A stretch of 64,000 bases of DNA, taken from the NCBI RefSeq assembly GCF_002797895.1, contig NZ_PGES01000001.1, forward strand, positions 2,604,001-2,668,000, in the 5' to 3' direction. Source of the stretch: Janthinobacterium sp. 67 (GTDB lineage: Bacteria > Pseudomonadota > Gammaproteobacteria > Burkholderiales > Burkholderiaceae_D). The notes below the pieces were generated by a model, which saw only the letters and a list, made by a program, of their open reading frames with translations, was not told where the DNA came from and searched no databases. Positions 1-9,482 of this stretch are shown one piece after another. How positions within the stretch are numbered: the stretch's first letter is position 1; each line of letters opens with the position of its first letter. The position numbers and the translations under genes are program-made.

Positions 1-243
1 GTGGTCGCCATCAGCGACAGCGCCATGTCGCCGCTGGCCCTGCTAGCCGACGCCAGCATCGTCATCGCCGTCGACAGCCCTTCGTTCTTCCCCTCCATCG
101 TGGCCGGCGTCGCGGCCGTGGAAAGCCTGGTGGAATTGCTCGTGGCGCGCGCGGGGCACGATGCCGTACTAGCCATCGGCGCGGCGGAAAACCAGTTGCG
201 GACGCTGGGTGCCTATGCAAAAACATCAAATGATGTAACTTAA
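1..243 (+). CDS. C-terminal end of an RpiR/MurR-family transcriptional regulator (partial)
   Basis: The frame is open from the first base, so the 5' part lies outside the window. The visible 80 residues match the end of the SIS (sugar isomerase) domain that RpiR-type regulators use to sense phosphosugars: an ISDSxxSPLA-type strand-turn, a run equivalent to the usual SFFxSxVAxxAxxExLV helix, and a tail with GAAENQLRTLGAY before the stop. The DNA-binding HTH would be upstream and cannot be seen. The gene runs toward the aminotransferase, 83 bp away on the same strand, so it probably regulates or is co-transcribed with it. The family call is fairly firm; the effector is unknown. Confidence 0.72.
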   Translation: MVAISDSAMSPLALLADASIVIAVDSPSFFPSIVAGVAAVESLVELLVARAGHDAVLAIGAAENQLRTLGAYAKTSNDVT

Positions 244-326
244 AGATAAATACATCGAACGTTGCAATGCGGCGCAACGCAGCCTATAATCGGCCATCTC
301 CTCCTTGCCGATAAGAAAGCGATGCC

Positions 327-1649
327 ATGAGCCACGTCTTCCACCGCAGCCTGACCGCCAGCTATCCCGTCGCCGTGGGCGGCGACGGCCCTTACCTGAT
401 CGATGCCGATGGCAAGCGCTACCTGGACGCCTGCGGCGGCGCGGCCGTCTCCTGCCTCGGCCATTCGGATGCGGCCGTGATCGCCGCCGTGCAGCAGCAG
501 ATTGCCACGCTGGCGTACGCGCACAGCTCCTTTTTTACCACCGAACCGATGGAGCAGCTGGCCGACTTCCTCGTCGCCCGGGCGCCAGCCGGCATCGACA
601 GCGTGTATTTCGTCTCGGGCGGTTCGGAAGCGGTGGAAAGCGCGCTCAAGCTGGCGCGCCAGTATTTCGTGGAACGGGGCCAGCCGCAGCGCCGCCACGT
701 CATCGCGCGCCGCCAAAGCTACCACGGCAATACGCTGGGCGCGCTGGCCACGGGCGGCAACGCCTGGCGCCGCCAGCAGTTCGAACCGCTGCTCATTGGC
801 GTCACCCACGTGTCGCCCTGCTACGCCTGGCGCGACCAGCAGGAAGCTGAAACGGATGGCGACTACGTGGCGCGCCTGGGCCAGGAACTGGAAGACCATA
901 TCGCCGCACTGGGCGCGGACAACGTCATGGCCTTCATCGCCGAACCCGTCGTCGGCGCCACGGCCGGCGCCCTGCCCGCCGTCGCCGGCTATTTTGCGCG
1001 CATGCGCGAGATCTGCCAGCGCCACGGCATCCTGCTGATCCTCGACGAAGTCATGTGCGGCATGGGCCGCACGGGCAGCCTGTTCGCCTGCGAGCAGGAA
1101 GGCGTCACGGCTGACCTGATCTGCATCGCCAAGGGCCTCGGTGCCGGCTACCAGCCCATCGGCGCCGTCATGGTGTCGCGGGAAATCCGCGACACCCTCC
1201 GCGCCGGCACAGGGTTCTTCCAGCATGGCCACACGTATATCGGCCACGCCACGGCCTGCGCCGCCGCCCTGGCCGTACAGCGGCAGATCGAGGAACGCGA
1301 TTTATTGGCCAACGTGCGCGCCATGGGCGGCCTGCTGCAAGAACGGCTGCGCCAGCGTTTCGACGGCCATGCGCACGTGGGCGACATCCGCGGCCGCGGC
1401 CTGTTCCTCGGTCTGGAACTGGTACAGGATCGCAATACCAAGCAGCCGTTCGACCCGGTCCGCCGCCTGCACGCGCGCATCAAGGCGCAAGCCATGCAAA
1501 ACGGACTGATGTGCTACCCCATGGGCGGCACCATCGACGGCCTGCACGGCGACCACATCCTGCTGGCGCCGCCCTACATCGTCGACGCCAGCCACGTCGA
1601 TGAGATCGTCGGCAAGCTGGGCATGGCCATCGATGCCTGTGTGGCGTAA
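327..1649 (+). CDS. Class III (PLP-dependent) aminotransferase, aspartate aminotransferase family protein
   Basis: A 440-residue cytosolic fold-type I PLP enzyme, full length for class III (omega) aminotransferases. Visible signatures are YFVSGGSEAVESALKLARQY near residue 95, the LILDEVMCGMGRTG segment near 240 containing the cofactor-contacting Asp, and ICIAKGLGAGYQPIGAV near 266 carrying the Schiff-base Lys. The start ATG follows AAGAAAGCG at a workable distance. Such enzymes move amino groups from omega-amino acids, diamines or related donors to a keto acid; sequence alone does not give the substrate. An RpiR-type regulator lies just upstream, suggesting induced use of an amino compound as carbon or nitrogen source. 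Downstream is a 200-bp gap before the kinase gene. Confidence 0.85.
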   Translation: MSHVFHRSLTASYPVAVGGDGPYLIDADGKRYLDACGGAAVSCLGHSDAAVIAAVQQQIATLAYAHSSFFTTEPMEQLADFLVARAPAGIDSVYFVSGGSEAVESALKLARQYFVERGQPQRRHVIARRQSYHGNTLGALATGGNAWRRQQFEPLLIGVTHVSPCYAWRDQQEAETDGDYVARLGQELEDHIAALGADNVMAFIAEPVVGATAGALPAVAGYFARMREICQRHGILLILDEVMCGMGRTGSLFACEQEGVTADLICIAKGLGAGYQPIGAVMVSREIRDTLRAGTGFFQHGHTYIGHATACAAALAVQRQIEERDLLANVRAMGGLLQERLRQRFDGHAHVGDIRGRGLFLGLELVQDRNTKQPFDPVRRLHARIKAQAMQNGLMCYPMGGTIDGLHGDHILLAPPYIVDASHVDEIVGKLGMAIDACVA

Positions 1650-1850
1650 CCGCGCATGCCTGTGGCAGAAACGCGCAAAGGCGACTGCCAGCAGTTTCTG
1701 TTCACTCCTTGCCAATATTAATTGACTTATTCTAAACAATCGTTTTAAATCAGGAAGTTACTCAAAATCAATCATCTTGGGCATTCAATCATCGCATTAC
1801 CCCTTTTCGATGCTTGACGCCCACGTTGATGCACTCTGAAGCCAAGGTAT

Positions 1851-4070
1851 ATGGAACTGCTCGACTCCCTGCGTCAGCCCCCACTGCAAGACGACACGAT
1901 CAGCGGACACTATGAAGTGCGCCGCTTGCTGGGCGAAGGCGGTTTCGGCCATGTATTCGAAGCGTGGGATGCCAAGCTGTGCCGTAGCGTGGCGCTGAAA
2001 CGCCTGAAACCGCAAGCCGACGTGCTGCATCCGGAAAAACTGATCAATGAAGCGCGCCTGGCCGCTTCGCTCAGGCATGCGGCTTTCGTGCGCATTTTTG
2101 CCATCGAGGGCCAGGGCACGGGCCAGTCTATCGTCATGGAACTGGTCGAAGGCCAGACCCTGGGCCAGTTCATGCACAGCGGCAAGGCGGACCTGCAAAC
2201 GGCGCTCGACATCGCCTACCAGATCGCCGACGCGATGGACGAGGCGCACGCCATGGACCTCGTCCACGGCGACCTGAAACCGTCGAACCTGATGCTGGAA
2301 GCGGACGGTCAAGTGCGCATCCTCGATTTCGGCCTGGCCCGCCACATCGACCCGCAAGCCACGCAAACGACGACCCTGTGCGACCTGCAAGGCACCATCG
2401 CCTACATGGCGCCCGAGCGCCTGATGGGCCGCCTGCCCGACACGCGCGGCGACGTCTACGCGCTGGGCGCCATGCTGTACGAAATGCTGGCCGGCCAGCG
2501 CCACTTCGCCCACCTGAACGGCCTGGCCCTGGCCTCCGCCCACATGCAGGCGACGGAACCGTGGCCCGACCTGCCGGACTCCGTCCCGCCCGCCATCAAC
2601 GCCCTCGTGCGCGCGATGACGGCGCACGACCCGGCCGAACGGCCACGCACCATGCGCGACGTGCGCGAGGCGATAGATGGGCAGCGCACACTGGCGGTGC
2701 CAGCGCCAATACTGGCCGCCAAGACGGTTCCCGCCAAACCACCGGCCTCGATTGCGATTCGCCTGCAGGTGCCGGTCAAGCGCGCCGTGGTGGCCGCTGG
2801 CGCCGTTGCTATACTGACTCTGGCAGCGTGGCAAGGCCCTAGCCTGCTTGCAGCTTTGCGTGGTCATTACTCCACGGCGCAGTTTTCGGAAATGGCTGCG
2901 ATGAAGGCTGGCATGGATGCCTTGCGAGCATTTGACCTCGACAGCAGCCAGAAAATACCCATTGAGCAGTTTACTGCCGTGCTACATCATAATCCGGCCA
3001 ATGCGACCGCGGCAGCAGGACTATCCATTGCGTCGACTTTACGCTACCTGGGCGATGGTCGCGATGAGACTTGGCTACAGCGGGCAGATGTCAATGCGAA
3101 ACAGGCACTGGCTGCGGATGACCAGCTAGCACTTGCCCACGTGGCCCAAGGCTGGGTCCACGAATACCATGGCAAGAATGAGGATGCGCTGCGTGAGGCA
3201 ACCATTTCATTGAATTTGGAACCAAATAATTTCTTGGCACTGTACGGCAAGGCACGCCTGTATATCGTCAGTTACAAGTTTGAGCAGGCCAAGCAGGTAT
3301 TAGACCAGGCCATCCTTGCCCATCCGCAGGAGTACTTGCTCATTACATTACTCGGCTATATGTACTATAAGAAAGGCGATTACGTTGGTGCGGAACAAGC
3401 GTTCCGTCAAAGCATACGCATGAACCCGCGCTCCCCCGCGACCTACGCCTATCTGAATGCCGCCCTGTTACGCCAGAATCGCGATGACGAGGCCTTACAA
3501 GTGCTGCAGCAAGGACTGCAAGTAAGCCCCTATTGGGAACTCTACTCCAATCTGGGCACATCCCTGTTTGCAAAAGGTGACTATCTGGGCGCAGTCCAAG
3601 CGTTTAAGAGTGCCGTATCGGAACGAAAAGGCGGGCCTGGCATCTATTTATTGTGGGCTAATCTGGCCGATGCCCAACGCTGGGTGCCTGCCCAAGTGGG
3701 GGCCTCGAAACAATCGTATCAGCGTGCCATTGCACTAGTACAGCCGATGCTTAAACGAATGCCAAACGACATCACACTGAATTCGCGAATGGCGCTCTAT
3801 CAGGCCTACGCAGAGGAAAAGCAACAGGCGCTTGCCGGAGTACGGCATGCACTCAGCCTGGCGCCACAAGTAGCGGATGTGCAATTTCGCGCCGCCCTCA
3901 CGCATGAACTGATCGGCAACCGTAGCGAGGCGCTTGATGCATTACTCAAGGCCAGCAAACTTGGCTACCCACGCAACCTGATCGAGTCCGCCCCCGATCT
4001 TTTAAACCTGCGGCGTGATTACCGCTATCAACAACTTCTTATCAACCTGGAAAGAGACAGTAAAAAATGA
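1851..4070 (+). CDS. Membrane-anchored Ser/Thr protein kinase with C-terminal TPR sensor region
   Basis: A 739-residue Hanks-type kinase. The kinase domain spans roughly residues 20-270: glycine loop GEGGFGHV at 28-35, VALKRL Lys at 50, catalytic HGDLKPSN near 140, DFGLA near 159 and a YMAPE activation-segment end, so it looks catalytically complete. A single hydrophobic span near 312-334 puts the kinase in the cytoplasm and the rest in the periplasm. Residues about 375-735 are TPR-like helical repeats (ALAHVAQGWVHEYHGKNEDA, NFLALYGKARL, LLGYMYYKKGDYVGAEQAF). The second half, from about 2880, is clearly poorer in GC than the kinase half. The stop overlaps the next gene by 4 bp (ATGA), implying coupled translation. 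Targets are unknown. Confidence 0.85.
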   Translation: MELLDSLRQPPLQDDTISGHYEVRRLLGEGGFGHVFEAWDAKLCRSVALKRLKPQADVLHPEKLINEARLAASLRHAAFVRIFAIEGQGTGQSIVMELVEGQTLGQFMHSGKADLQTALDIAYQIADAMDEAHAMDLVHGDLKPSNLMLEADGQVRILDFGLARHIDPQATQTTTLCDLQGTIAYMAPERLMGRLPDTRGDVYALGAMLYEMLAGQRHFAHLNGLALASAHMQATEPWPDLPDSVPPAINALVRAMTAHDPAERPRTMRDVREAIDGQRTLAVPAPILAAKTVPAKPPASIAIRLQVPVKRAVVAAGAVAILTLAAWQGPSLLAALRGHYSTAQFSEMAAMKAGMDALRAFDLDSSQKIPIEQFTAVLHHNPANATAAAGLSIASTLRYLGDGRDETWLQRADVNAKQALAADDQLALAHVAQGWVHEYHGKNEDALREATISLNLEPNNFLALYGKARLYIVSYKFEQAKQVLDQAILAHPQEYLLITLLGYMYYKKGDYVGAEQAFRQSIRMNPRSPATYAYLNAALLRQNRDDEALQVLQQGLQVSPYWELYSNLGTSLFAKGDYLGAVQAFKSAVSERKGGPGIYLLWANLADAQRWVPAQVGASKQSYQRAIALVQPMLKRMPNDITLNSRMALYQAYAEEKQQALAGVRHALSLAPQVADVQFRAALTHELIGNRSEALDALLKASKLGYPRNLIESAPDLLNLRRDYRYQQLLINLERDSKK

Positions 4071-4624
4071 CGCCTGTAAGCCCCTGGATGAAGTTATCCG
4101 TGCATTTTGATGCAGATCAGATTACCAATCAGCTCGACTACAGTTTCACCTCGTGCGACGGCACGGCCGATCCGCGCCATGGCCCCTACATGGGCGGCGT
4201 GCACTTCCAGAAGGGCCAGCATGTCTATCTCGACGTTACTTGCTGCGGCTCTAAGGACAGTGGTTTCACCTCGTTCCAGATCGTCGACTGCTGCATCGTT
4301 ACCGTACCACAACTGACGCAGATCGGTCCAAAAGTACCGACTATCTACTCGCCACCATCGCCATTTTTGCAAGCAGTGGGCGCCACCTATCAGTTGCCGC
4401 TGGACTTCGAAATCCAGCAACTGCTGGGTGAACCAGAACGGCCGAACCTGCACCACATTCGCCAGGAATGGAAGCACAACCTGGACGTGGGTTACGCAAG
4501 CGGCCGCTGGGAATTGTCGTTTGTCATGACCGTACGCATCATGCGAGGCGAAGACGTCCAGCCAGAGCTGCGCGTGTTCTCCTTCGACCCAGAAAGCTCT
4601 GTTGGAGGCAACGGTAGCCTGTAA
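4067..4624 (+). CDS. Unknown protein translationally coupled to the Ser/Thr kinase
   Basis: 185 residues; I do not recognise the family. The start overlaps the kinase stop as ATGA, so the two are almost certainly one operon. There is no signal peptide or membrane segment, implying a cytosolic protein. It is rich in beta-forming stretches and has Cys clusters (SCDG near 29, TCCG near 57, DCCIV near 72), a proline-rich turn (YSPPSPF) and a C-terminal segment with alternating hydrophobic residues (WELSFVMTVRIMRG). A beta-sandwich adaptor or kinase substrate would fit, but that is speculation from context. Base composition is intermediate between the kinase and TPR halves of the gene before it. 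Confidence 0.7.
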   Translation: MTPVSPWMKLSVHFDADQITNQLDYSFTSCDGTADPRHGPYMGGVHFQKGQHVYLDVTCCGSKDSGFTSFQIVDCCIVTVPQLTQIGPKVPTIYSPPSPFLQAVGATYQLPLDFEIQQLLGEPERPNLHHIRQEWKHNLDVGYASGRWELSFVMTVRIMRGEDVQPELRVFSFDPESSVGGNGSL

Positions 4625-5055
4625 CCGTGCCAGTATTCCGTCACGGCCCGGTGGCACCGTGCCCCCCCCCCAGGCCGGGATGTATATACTGCCTTCTTGA
4701 AGCATATACAGTGAATCAGACAGGGTGAACTGCGCATATGCGGTCGCAAGCATGCAAGCGGCATTTTATGGCATCACTGCATCAACGGCCTTATCCTTGG
4801 CCGTGCCCTCCCTGTTGCGCTTCCCTACTCCCAGCCGACCAAGGCAATTCCGCTTGCCTGGTGTCTCAACGGCACAGCCGCAACATGCTGCTTGCTCACA
4901 TCCGCACGCAATACGCCGCCCTGCCCGCCGAAAGCGGTAAAATGACGGCCTTGAACCCAAGCTCCGCCACATGGCGCGGCCTAGAATGCACATAGCACCA
5001 CACACAGCCCGGCAGGCATACGCCTCCCTGCCGCCGGACCAACGACAAAGAACAC
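4625..5055. other. 431-bp intergenic region between the kinase module and mutS
   Basis: No supported gene. It holds a run of ten C at 4662-4671, a weak dyad TGTATA...TATACA at about 4680-4709, and presumably the mutS promoter, for which I cannot pick convincing -35/-10 boxes. Short open frames here lack ribosome binding sites and family resemblance. Confidence 0.5.
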
Positions 5056-7749
5056 ATGACCACCGTCCCAAAAGAAATCAACGCCGCCGCGGCAAAGAAA
5101 AATTCGGCTGAAAAGCTCACTCCCATGATGCAGCAATATTTAGGCATCAAGGAGAACCACCCGACGATGTTGGTCTTCTACCGCATGGGCGATTTCTACG
5201 AGCTGTTTTTCGAGGATGCGGAAAAAGCGTCGCGCTTGCTGGGCATTACCCTGACGGCGCGCGGCGTGGCCAGTGGCAACCCCATTAAAATGTGCGGCGT
5301 GCCATTTCATTCGCTCGACGGCTATCTGGCCAAGCTGGTCAAGCTGGGCGAGTCGGTGGCCATTTGCGAACAGATCGGCGACCCGGCCACCAGCAAGGGT
5401 CCCGTCGAGCGCAAGGTCATGCGCGTCGTCACGCCCGGCACCCTGACGGATGCGGACTTGCTGCCCGAAAAGGCCGAGCGCCCGCTGCTGGCCATGTGCA
5501 GCATCACGCAGCGCAAGACGGTCACGACGGGCCTGGCCTGGCTGTCGCTGGCCAGCGGAGCCTTGAAACTGATGGAGTTTTCCGGCGACAGCAGCACCGT
5601 GGCCGTGCGATTGCAGCAGGAACTGGAACGCATCGTGCCGGCTGAAATTCTCAGCGGCGACAATGGCAACCTGTTTGACGACTACGCGGGCACGCACATC
5701 AACCGCGTGCCGGACTGGCATTTCGACGTGGTGGGCGGCCACAAGGCCCTGCTCGACCAGTTGGGTGTGGCGACTTTGACGGGCTTTGGCGCCGATGGCC
5801 TCGGCGCCGCGTTCGGCGCGGCCGGCGCGCTGCTGCGCTATGCGCAGTCGACGCAGGGACGCGGTCTGCAGCACGTGCGCTCCCTGACGACGGAAACGGA
5901 AAGCGAATTCATCGGCCTGGACGCGGCCACACGCCGCAACCTGGAACTGACGGAAACCATCCGCGGCCAGGAATCGCCGACCTTGTTCTCCCTGCTGGAT
6001 CATTGCCGCACCGCCATGGGTTCGCGCATGCTGCGCCACTGGCTGCACCATGCGCGGCGCGACCAGAACGTGGCGCGCGCGCGCCATGAAGCCATCGCCG
6101 CGCTGGCGCAAAGCGAAGCGGCCGCTCCGCTCGCCGCCACTCTGGCGCAAGTGCCCGATATCGAACGCATCACCACGCGCATCGCGCTGCTGTCGGCGCG
6201 TCCGCGCGACCTGGCCGCCCTGCGCGACGGCCTGCTGCAACTGCCGGCCCTGCGCGGCGACGTCGTCCGCTGTTATGGTCCTGGCCAGGGCGGCGAGAAC
6301 GGCTTGCTGGCCACCATCCACACGGCCCTGGCGACGCCGGCCGCCTGCCTGGACTTGCTGGTGCGCGCCGTGGCGCAGGAACCGGCCGCCATGGTGCGCG
6401 ACGGCGGTGTATTTGCCACCGGTTTCGATGCGGAACTGGACGAATTGCGCGCGCTGTCGGAAAACGCGGGCCAGTTCCTGCTCGACCTGGAAACGCGCGA
6501 ACGGGCCCGTACGGGCATCGCCAACCTGCGCGTCGAATACAACAAGGTGCACGGCTTCTATATTGAAGTCACGCACGGCCAGACGGACAAGGTGCCGGAC
6601 GACTACCGCCGCCGCCAGACCCTGAAAAACGCCGAGCGCTACATCACGCCGGAATTGAAGGTGTTCGAAGACAAGGCCCTGTCGGCGCAGGACAAGGCCC
6701 TCGTGCGCGAAAAAATGCTGTACGACCTGCTGCTGGCCGACCTGGCGCCGCACATCGGCACCTTGCAGACGATTTCGCAAGGCCTGGCCCAGCTCGACAC
6801 CCTGAATGCGCTGACGGAACACGCGCAGCAGCACAACTGGGCCGCGCCGCAACTGGTCGACGAGCCGTGCATCAACATCGTCGAAGGCCGCCATCCCGTG
6901 GTGGAAAAGCAGATCGAGCGCTTCATCGCCAACGACTGCCGCTTCGTCAACGAGCGCCGGCTGCTGTTGATCACCGGCCCGAACATGGGCGGTAAATCGA
7001 CCTTCATGCGCCAGGTGGCACTGATCACCCTGCTGGCCTACGTGGGCAGCTACGTGCCGGCCGCGTCCGCCACCATCGGCCCCATCGACCGCATCTTCAC
7101 GCGCATCGGCGCCACCGACGACCTGGCGGGCGGACGCTCGACCTTCATGGTGGAAATGACGGAGTCGGCCGCCATTTTGAACGGCGCCACCGAGCATTCG
7201 CTGGTGCTGATGGATGAAGTGGGCCGCGGCACCTCGACCTTCGACGGCCTGGCGCTGGCATGGGCCATCGCGCGCCACCTGATCGACACAAGCCGCAGCT
7301 TCACCCTGTTCGCCACACATTACTTTGAGCTGACGCAATTGCCGGACAGCCACCCGAGCGCCGCCAACGTGCACTTGTCCGCCGTCGAGCACAAGGACAG
7401 CATCGTCTTCCTGCACGCCGTGCAAGCCGGTCCCGCCTCGCAAAGCTACGGCTTGCAGGTGGCGCAACTGGCCGGCGTGCCGCAACCCGTGATCAAGGCC
7501 GCGCGCAAGCACCTGGCGCGCCTGGAAGCGCAGGCGCTCGACGCCACGCCGCAGCGCGACCTGTTCGCCGCCCCGGCCGCCGATCCGTATGCGCAGGAGG
7601 AAGAAGAGGAAGCATCGGCGCCGCTGGCCGCGTTGAACGCGGCGCAGCAAGCCTTGCTCGACGCCATCGCCGACCTCGATCCCGATGCGCTCACGCCGCG
7701 CGATGCGCTCGAGCAGCTGTACCAGTTGAAACGGCTGGCCGCCGCATGA
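5056..7749 (+). CDS. mutS: DNA mismatch repair protein MutS
   Basis: 897 residues, slightly longer than E. coli MutS. It recognises mismatches and small loops in newly replicated DNA and, with ATP, recruits MutL. The N-terminal mismatch-wedge motif is visible as [14 protein letters not shown] near residue 40 (Phe-x-Glu inside FYELF). The ATPase core has Walker [10 protein letters not shown] near 642, followed by [29 protein letters not shown], the Walker [17 protein letters not shown] and the ATHYFELT switch. The C-terminal helices after residue 800 are the tetramer/clamp-contact region, with an acidic EEEEE insertion. The last four bases overlap the next gene (ATGA). Confidence 0.98.
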   Translation: MTTVPKEINAAAAKKNSAEKLTPMMQQYLGIKENHPTMLVFYRMGDFYELFFEDAEKASRLLGITLTARGVASGNPIKMCGVPFHSLDGYLAKLVKLGESVAICEQIGDPATSKGPVERKVMRVVTPGTLTDADLLPEKAERPLLAMCSITQRKTVTTGLAWLSLASGALKLMEFSGDSSTVAVRLQQELERIVPAEILSGDNGNLFDDYAGTHINRVPDWHFDVVGGHKALLDQLGVATLTGFGADGLGAAFGAAGALLRYAQSTQGRGLQHVRSLTTETESEFIGLDAATRRNLELTETIRGQESPTLFSLLDHCRTAMGSRMLRHWLHHARRDQNVARARHEAIAALAQSEAAAPLAATLAQVPDIERITTRIALLSARPRDLAALRDGLLQLPALRGDVVRCYGPGQGGENGLLATIHTALATPAACLDLLVRAVAQEPAAMVRDGGVFATGFDAELDELRALSENAGQFLLDLETRERARTGIANLRVEYNKVHGFYIEVTHGQTDKVPDDYRRRQTLKNAERYITPELKVFEDKALSAQDKALVREKMLYDLLLADLAPHIGTLQTISQGLAQLDTLNALTEHAQQHNWAAPQLVDEPCINIVEGRHPVVEKQIERFIANDCRFVNERRLLLITGPNMGGKSTFMRQVALITLLAYVGSYVPAASATIGPIDRIFTRIGATDDLAGGRSTFMVEMTESAAILNGATEHSLVLMDEVGRGTSTFDGLALAWAIARHLIDTSRSFTLFATHYFELTQLPDSHPSAANVHLSAVEHKDSIVFLHAVQAGPASQSYGLQVAQLAGVPQPVIKAARKHLARLEAQALDATPQRDLFAAPAADPYAQEEEEEASAPLAALNAAQQALLDAIADLDPDALTPRDALEQLYQLKRLAAA

Positions 7750-8783
7750 CCTGCCGGCGCGGCGCGATCCACCTGCTGGCCGCCGGCTTGCTCGCTGCCA
7801 GCCTGCCGTGGCAAGCGGCGCTGGCCGCCCAGAGCGACCAGGCCGGCTTCGAGTTTGCCGTGCTGGGCCACTCCTTCAACGCGGGACCCGACGATGGCCC
7901 CCTGAAAAAAGCCATCGCCGACACGAGCGCCTTCAATGCATCGTTCGTCGTGGCCACCGGCATCAAGGCGGCCAGCGAATCGTGCAGCGACAAGCTGTAC
8001 AGCCAGCGCAAGGACTTGCTCGACGCCAGCGGCCCGCCGCTGATCGTCTCGCTGTCGGCCAGCGATTGGGCCAACTGCCGCAACTCGCGCGGCAGGGTCA
8101 ACGCCATCGAACGCCTGAACCGCTTGCGCGACGTGTATTTCGCCGACGACCAGAGCCTGGGCCAGCGCAAGCTGACCCTGTCGCGGCTGTCATCGACGGC
8201 GAAGTTCCGCAGCTATGCGGAAAACGCCCACTGGGAATACGGCGGCGTGCTGTTTGCCACCATCAACCTGCCCGCGAATAACAACCATTTCCTGCCGGAA
8301 GCGGGACGCAACAGCGAATTCGAAGACCGCCTGGTCGCCAACCGTTCCTGGCTGCAGCGCCTGTTCGCCATGGCGCAGCGCAAACAGCTCGACGGCATCG
8401 TGCTGTTTTCCGATGGCGACATGGGCGTGCTCGATGAAGACGACAATTCGTTGCTGCCCAGCTTCAGTTCGAAACAGGACGGCTTTGCCGGACCGCGCAA
8501 GCAGGTTCGTACCCTGGCGAAGAAGTTCAGCGGCAAGGTGTTGCTCGTCGATACGCAGCGCGATGGCGACGCGGACGGCAAGGAAGGGAAGAGTAAAAAG
8601 GCCGCGGCCAAGGCAGGCGGGCCGAAAATCAGCTGGAAAGGCGACCTGGGCCACGTCAGCATCGACAACGACTGGTCCGCCATCGCCGTACGGCCAGGCA
8701 AGACGCCATTCTTTGAGGTGCGTCAACGCGCCACGCGCCCATCGGCGCAAGCGCGGGTTAAGGCGTCGACTGTGCGCCGTTAA
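7746..8783 (+). CDS. Secreted metallophosphoesterase-like protein lacking metal ligands (probable pseudoenzyme)
   Basis: 345 residues with a cleavable signal peptide (about residues 1-27, ending QAALA-AQ). The body resembles periplasmic calcineurin-like phosphoesterases of the type FAVIGDTPY...FVVHVGDIKSG...CSDELY..RK..FD...TPGDNEWTDCHR...LERLxxLRxxFF...SLGQ...NxxWxxGGVLFATL. Here the same frame is kept ([51 protein letters not shown]), but the metal positions read [17 protein letters not shown] and LSASDWANC: Asp, Gly-Asp and Asn-Glu ligands are gone. I infer loss of catalysis and a binding or structural role in the periplasm. The gene starts inside the mutS stop (ATGA). The family comparison is from memory. 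Confidence 0.65.
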   Translation: MTCRRGAIHLLAAGLLAASLPWQAALAAQSDQAGFEFAVLGHSFNAGPDDGPLKKAIADTSAFNASFVVATGIKAASESCSDKLYSQRKDLLDASGPPLIVSLSASDWANCRNSRGRVNAIERLNRLRDVYFADDQSLGQRKLTLSRLSSTAKFRSYAENAHWEYGGVLFATINLPANNNHFLPEAGRNSEFEDRLVANRSWLQRLFAMAQRKQLDGIVLFSDGDMGVLDEDDNSLLPSFSSKQDGFAGPRKQVRTLAKKFSGKVLLVDTQRDGDADGKEGKSKKAAAKAGGPKISWKGDLGHVSIDNDWSAIAVRPGKTPFFEVRQRATRPSAQARVKASTVRR

Positions 8784-8802
8784 TAACAGCGGCACAAACG
8801 AA

Positions 8803-8825
8803 CAGGCCGGCATATAGCCGGCCTG
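8803..8825. terminator. Hairpin between converging genes
   Basis: Perfect 9-bp stem CAGGCCGGC / GCCGGCCTG with a 5-base loop (ATATA), lying between the end of the phosphoesterase-like gene and the end of slyD. There is no clear T tract, so it may act as a weak or Rho-assisted terminator in both directions. Confidence 0.6.
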
Positions 8826-8837
8826 GAACAAGCAGTA

Positions 8838-9389
8838 TTAATGAATCGGATGCGTACGGAAGTGGTCGCCCTCTTCGCCTTCGCCTTCATCATCTTCATC
8901 GCCATGGTCATGGCCGTGTGCGCCATGCACGTGGCCATGGGCGATTTCTTCGTCGGTGGCGGCGCGCACGTCGGCGACGGTCAGCGAGAAGCGCAGCGCG
9001 ATGCCGGCCAGCGGATGATTACCATCCAGCACGACCTTGTCGTCGGCGATGTCGGTGACCGTGAAGATCATCGCTTCTTCGTCCGGCGAATCGCTTTCCG
9101 GCATGCCTTCGAACTGCATGCCCACTTCCAGCGGCTCAGGCAGGCGGTTGCGCGGCTCGACCTTGACCAAGGCGGGATCGTATTCACCGAAAGCATCATC
9201 CGGTTCGATCTGGATCGTGTTGGAATAGCCAACTTCCTTGCCGTCGAGTTCTTCTTCGATCTTCGGCAGGGTGTTTTCATAATCACCGTGCAGGTAGACC
9301 ATCGGCTGGCGGCCGTCTTCGATCAGATTGTCTTGCGCGTCTGACAGTTTGTAGTTGACAGTCACGACCGTATTTTTGGCAATCTTCAT
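8838..9389 (-). CDS. slyD: SlyD-type FKBP peptidyl-prolyl cis-trans isomerase and metallochaperone
   Basis: 183 residues from the ATG at 9389, chosen because AAGGAAG sits just upstream and the protein then starts MKIAKNTVVTVNYKL as in SlyD; the frame is open about 30 bp further. The FKBP domain (about 1-70 and 120-150) is interrupted by the chaperone insert-in-flap domain. The diagnostic segment DGNHPLAGIALRFSLTVADVRAATDEEIAHGHVHGAHGHDH is present, followed by an acidic and His-rich tail that binds nickel or other divalent metals. It acts in the cytoplasm on prolyl bonds and metal delivery. It converges with the preceding gene and is divergent from roxA. Confidence 0.92.
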   Translation of the reverse strand: MKIAKNTVVTVNYKLSDAQDNLIEDGRQPMVYLHGDYENTLPKIEEELDGKEVGYSNTIQIEPDDAFGEYDPALVKVEPRNRLPEPLEVGMQFEGMPESDSPDEEAMIFTVTDIADDKVVLDGNHPLAGIALRFSLTVADVRAATDEEIAHGHVHGAHGHDHGDEDDEGEGEEGDHFRTHPIH

Positions 9390-9482
9390 TATGCTTCCTT
9401 TCATTGTATAAGCTGGCAAATTATACCTTCACGCCGCCAACGGCAGGCGCATTCCTGCATTTCCGGTTGTTATAATGGGCGC

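Noticed and set aside
4680..4710. ACTG...CAGT dyad resembling a LexA site before mutS
   Set aside because: The half sites are far more than 8 bp apart, so it does not fit the LexA box.
4725..4995. Short open frames between the kinase module and mutS
   Set aside because: No ribosome binding site, no family resemblance, mixed codon use.
5140..7650. 836-codon open frame antisense to mutS
   Set aside because: A shadow of GC-rich codon bias in mutS; composition is Arg/Gln/His/Gly-rich with no motif.
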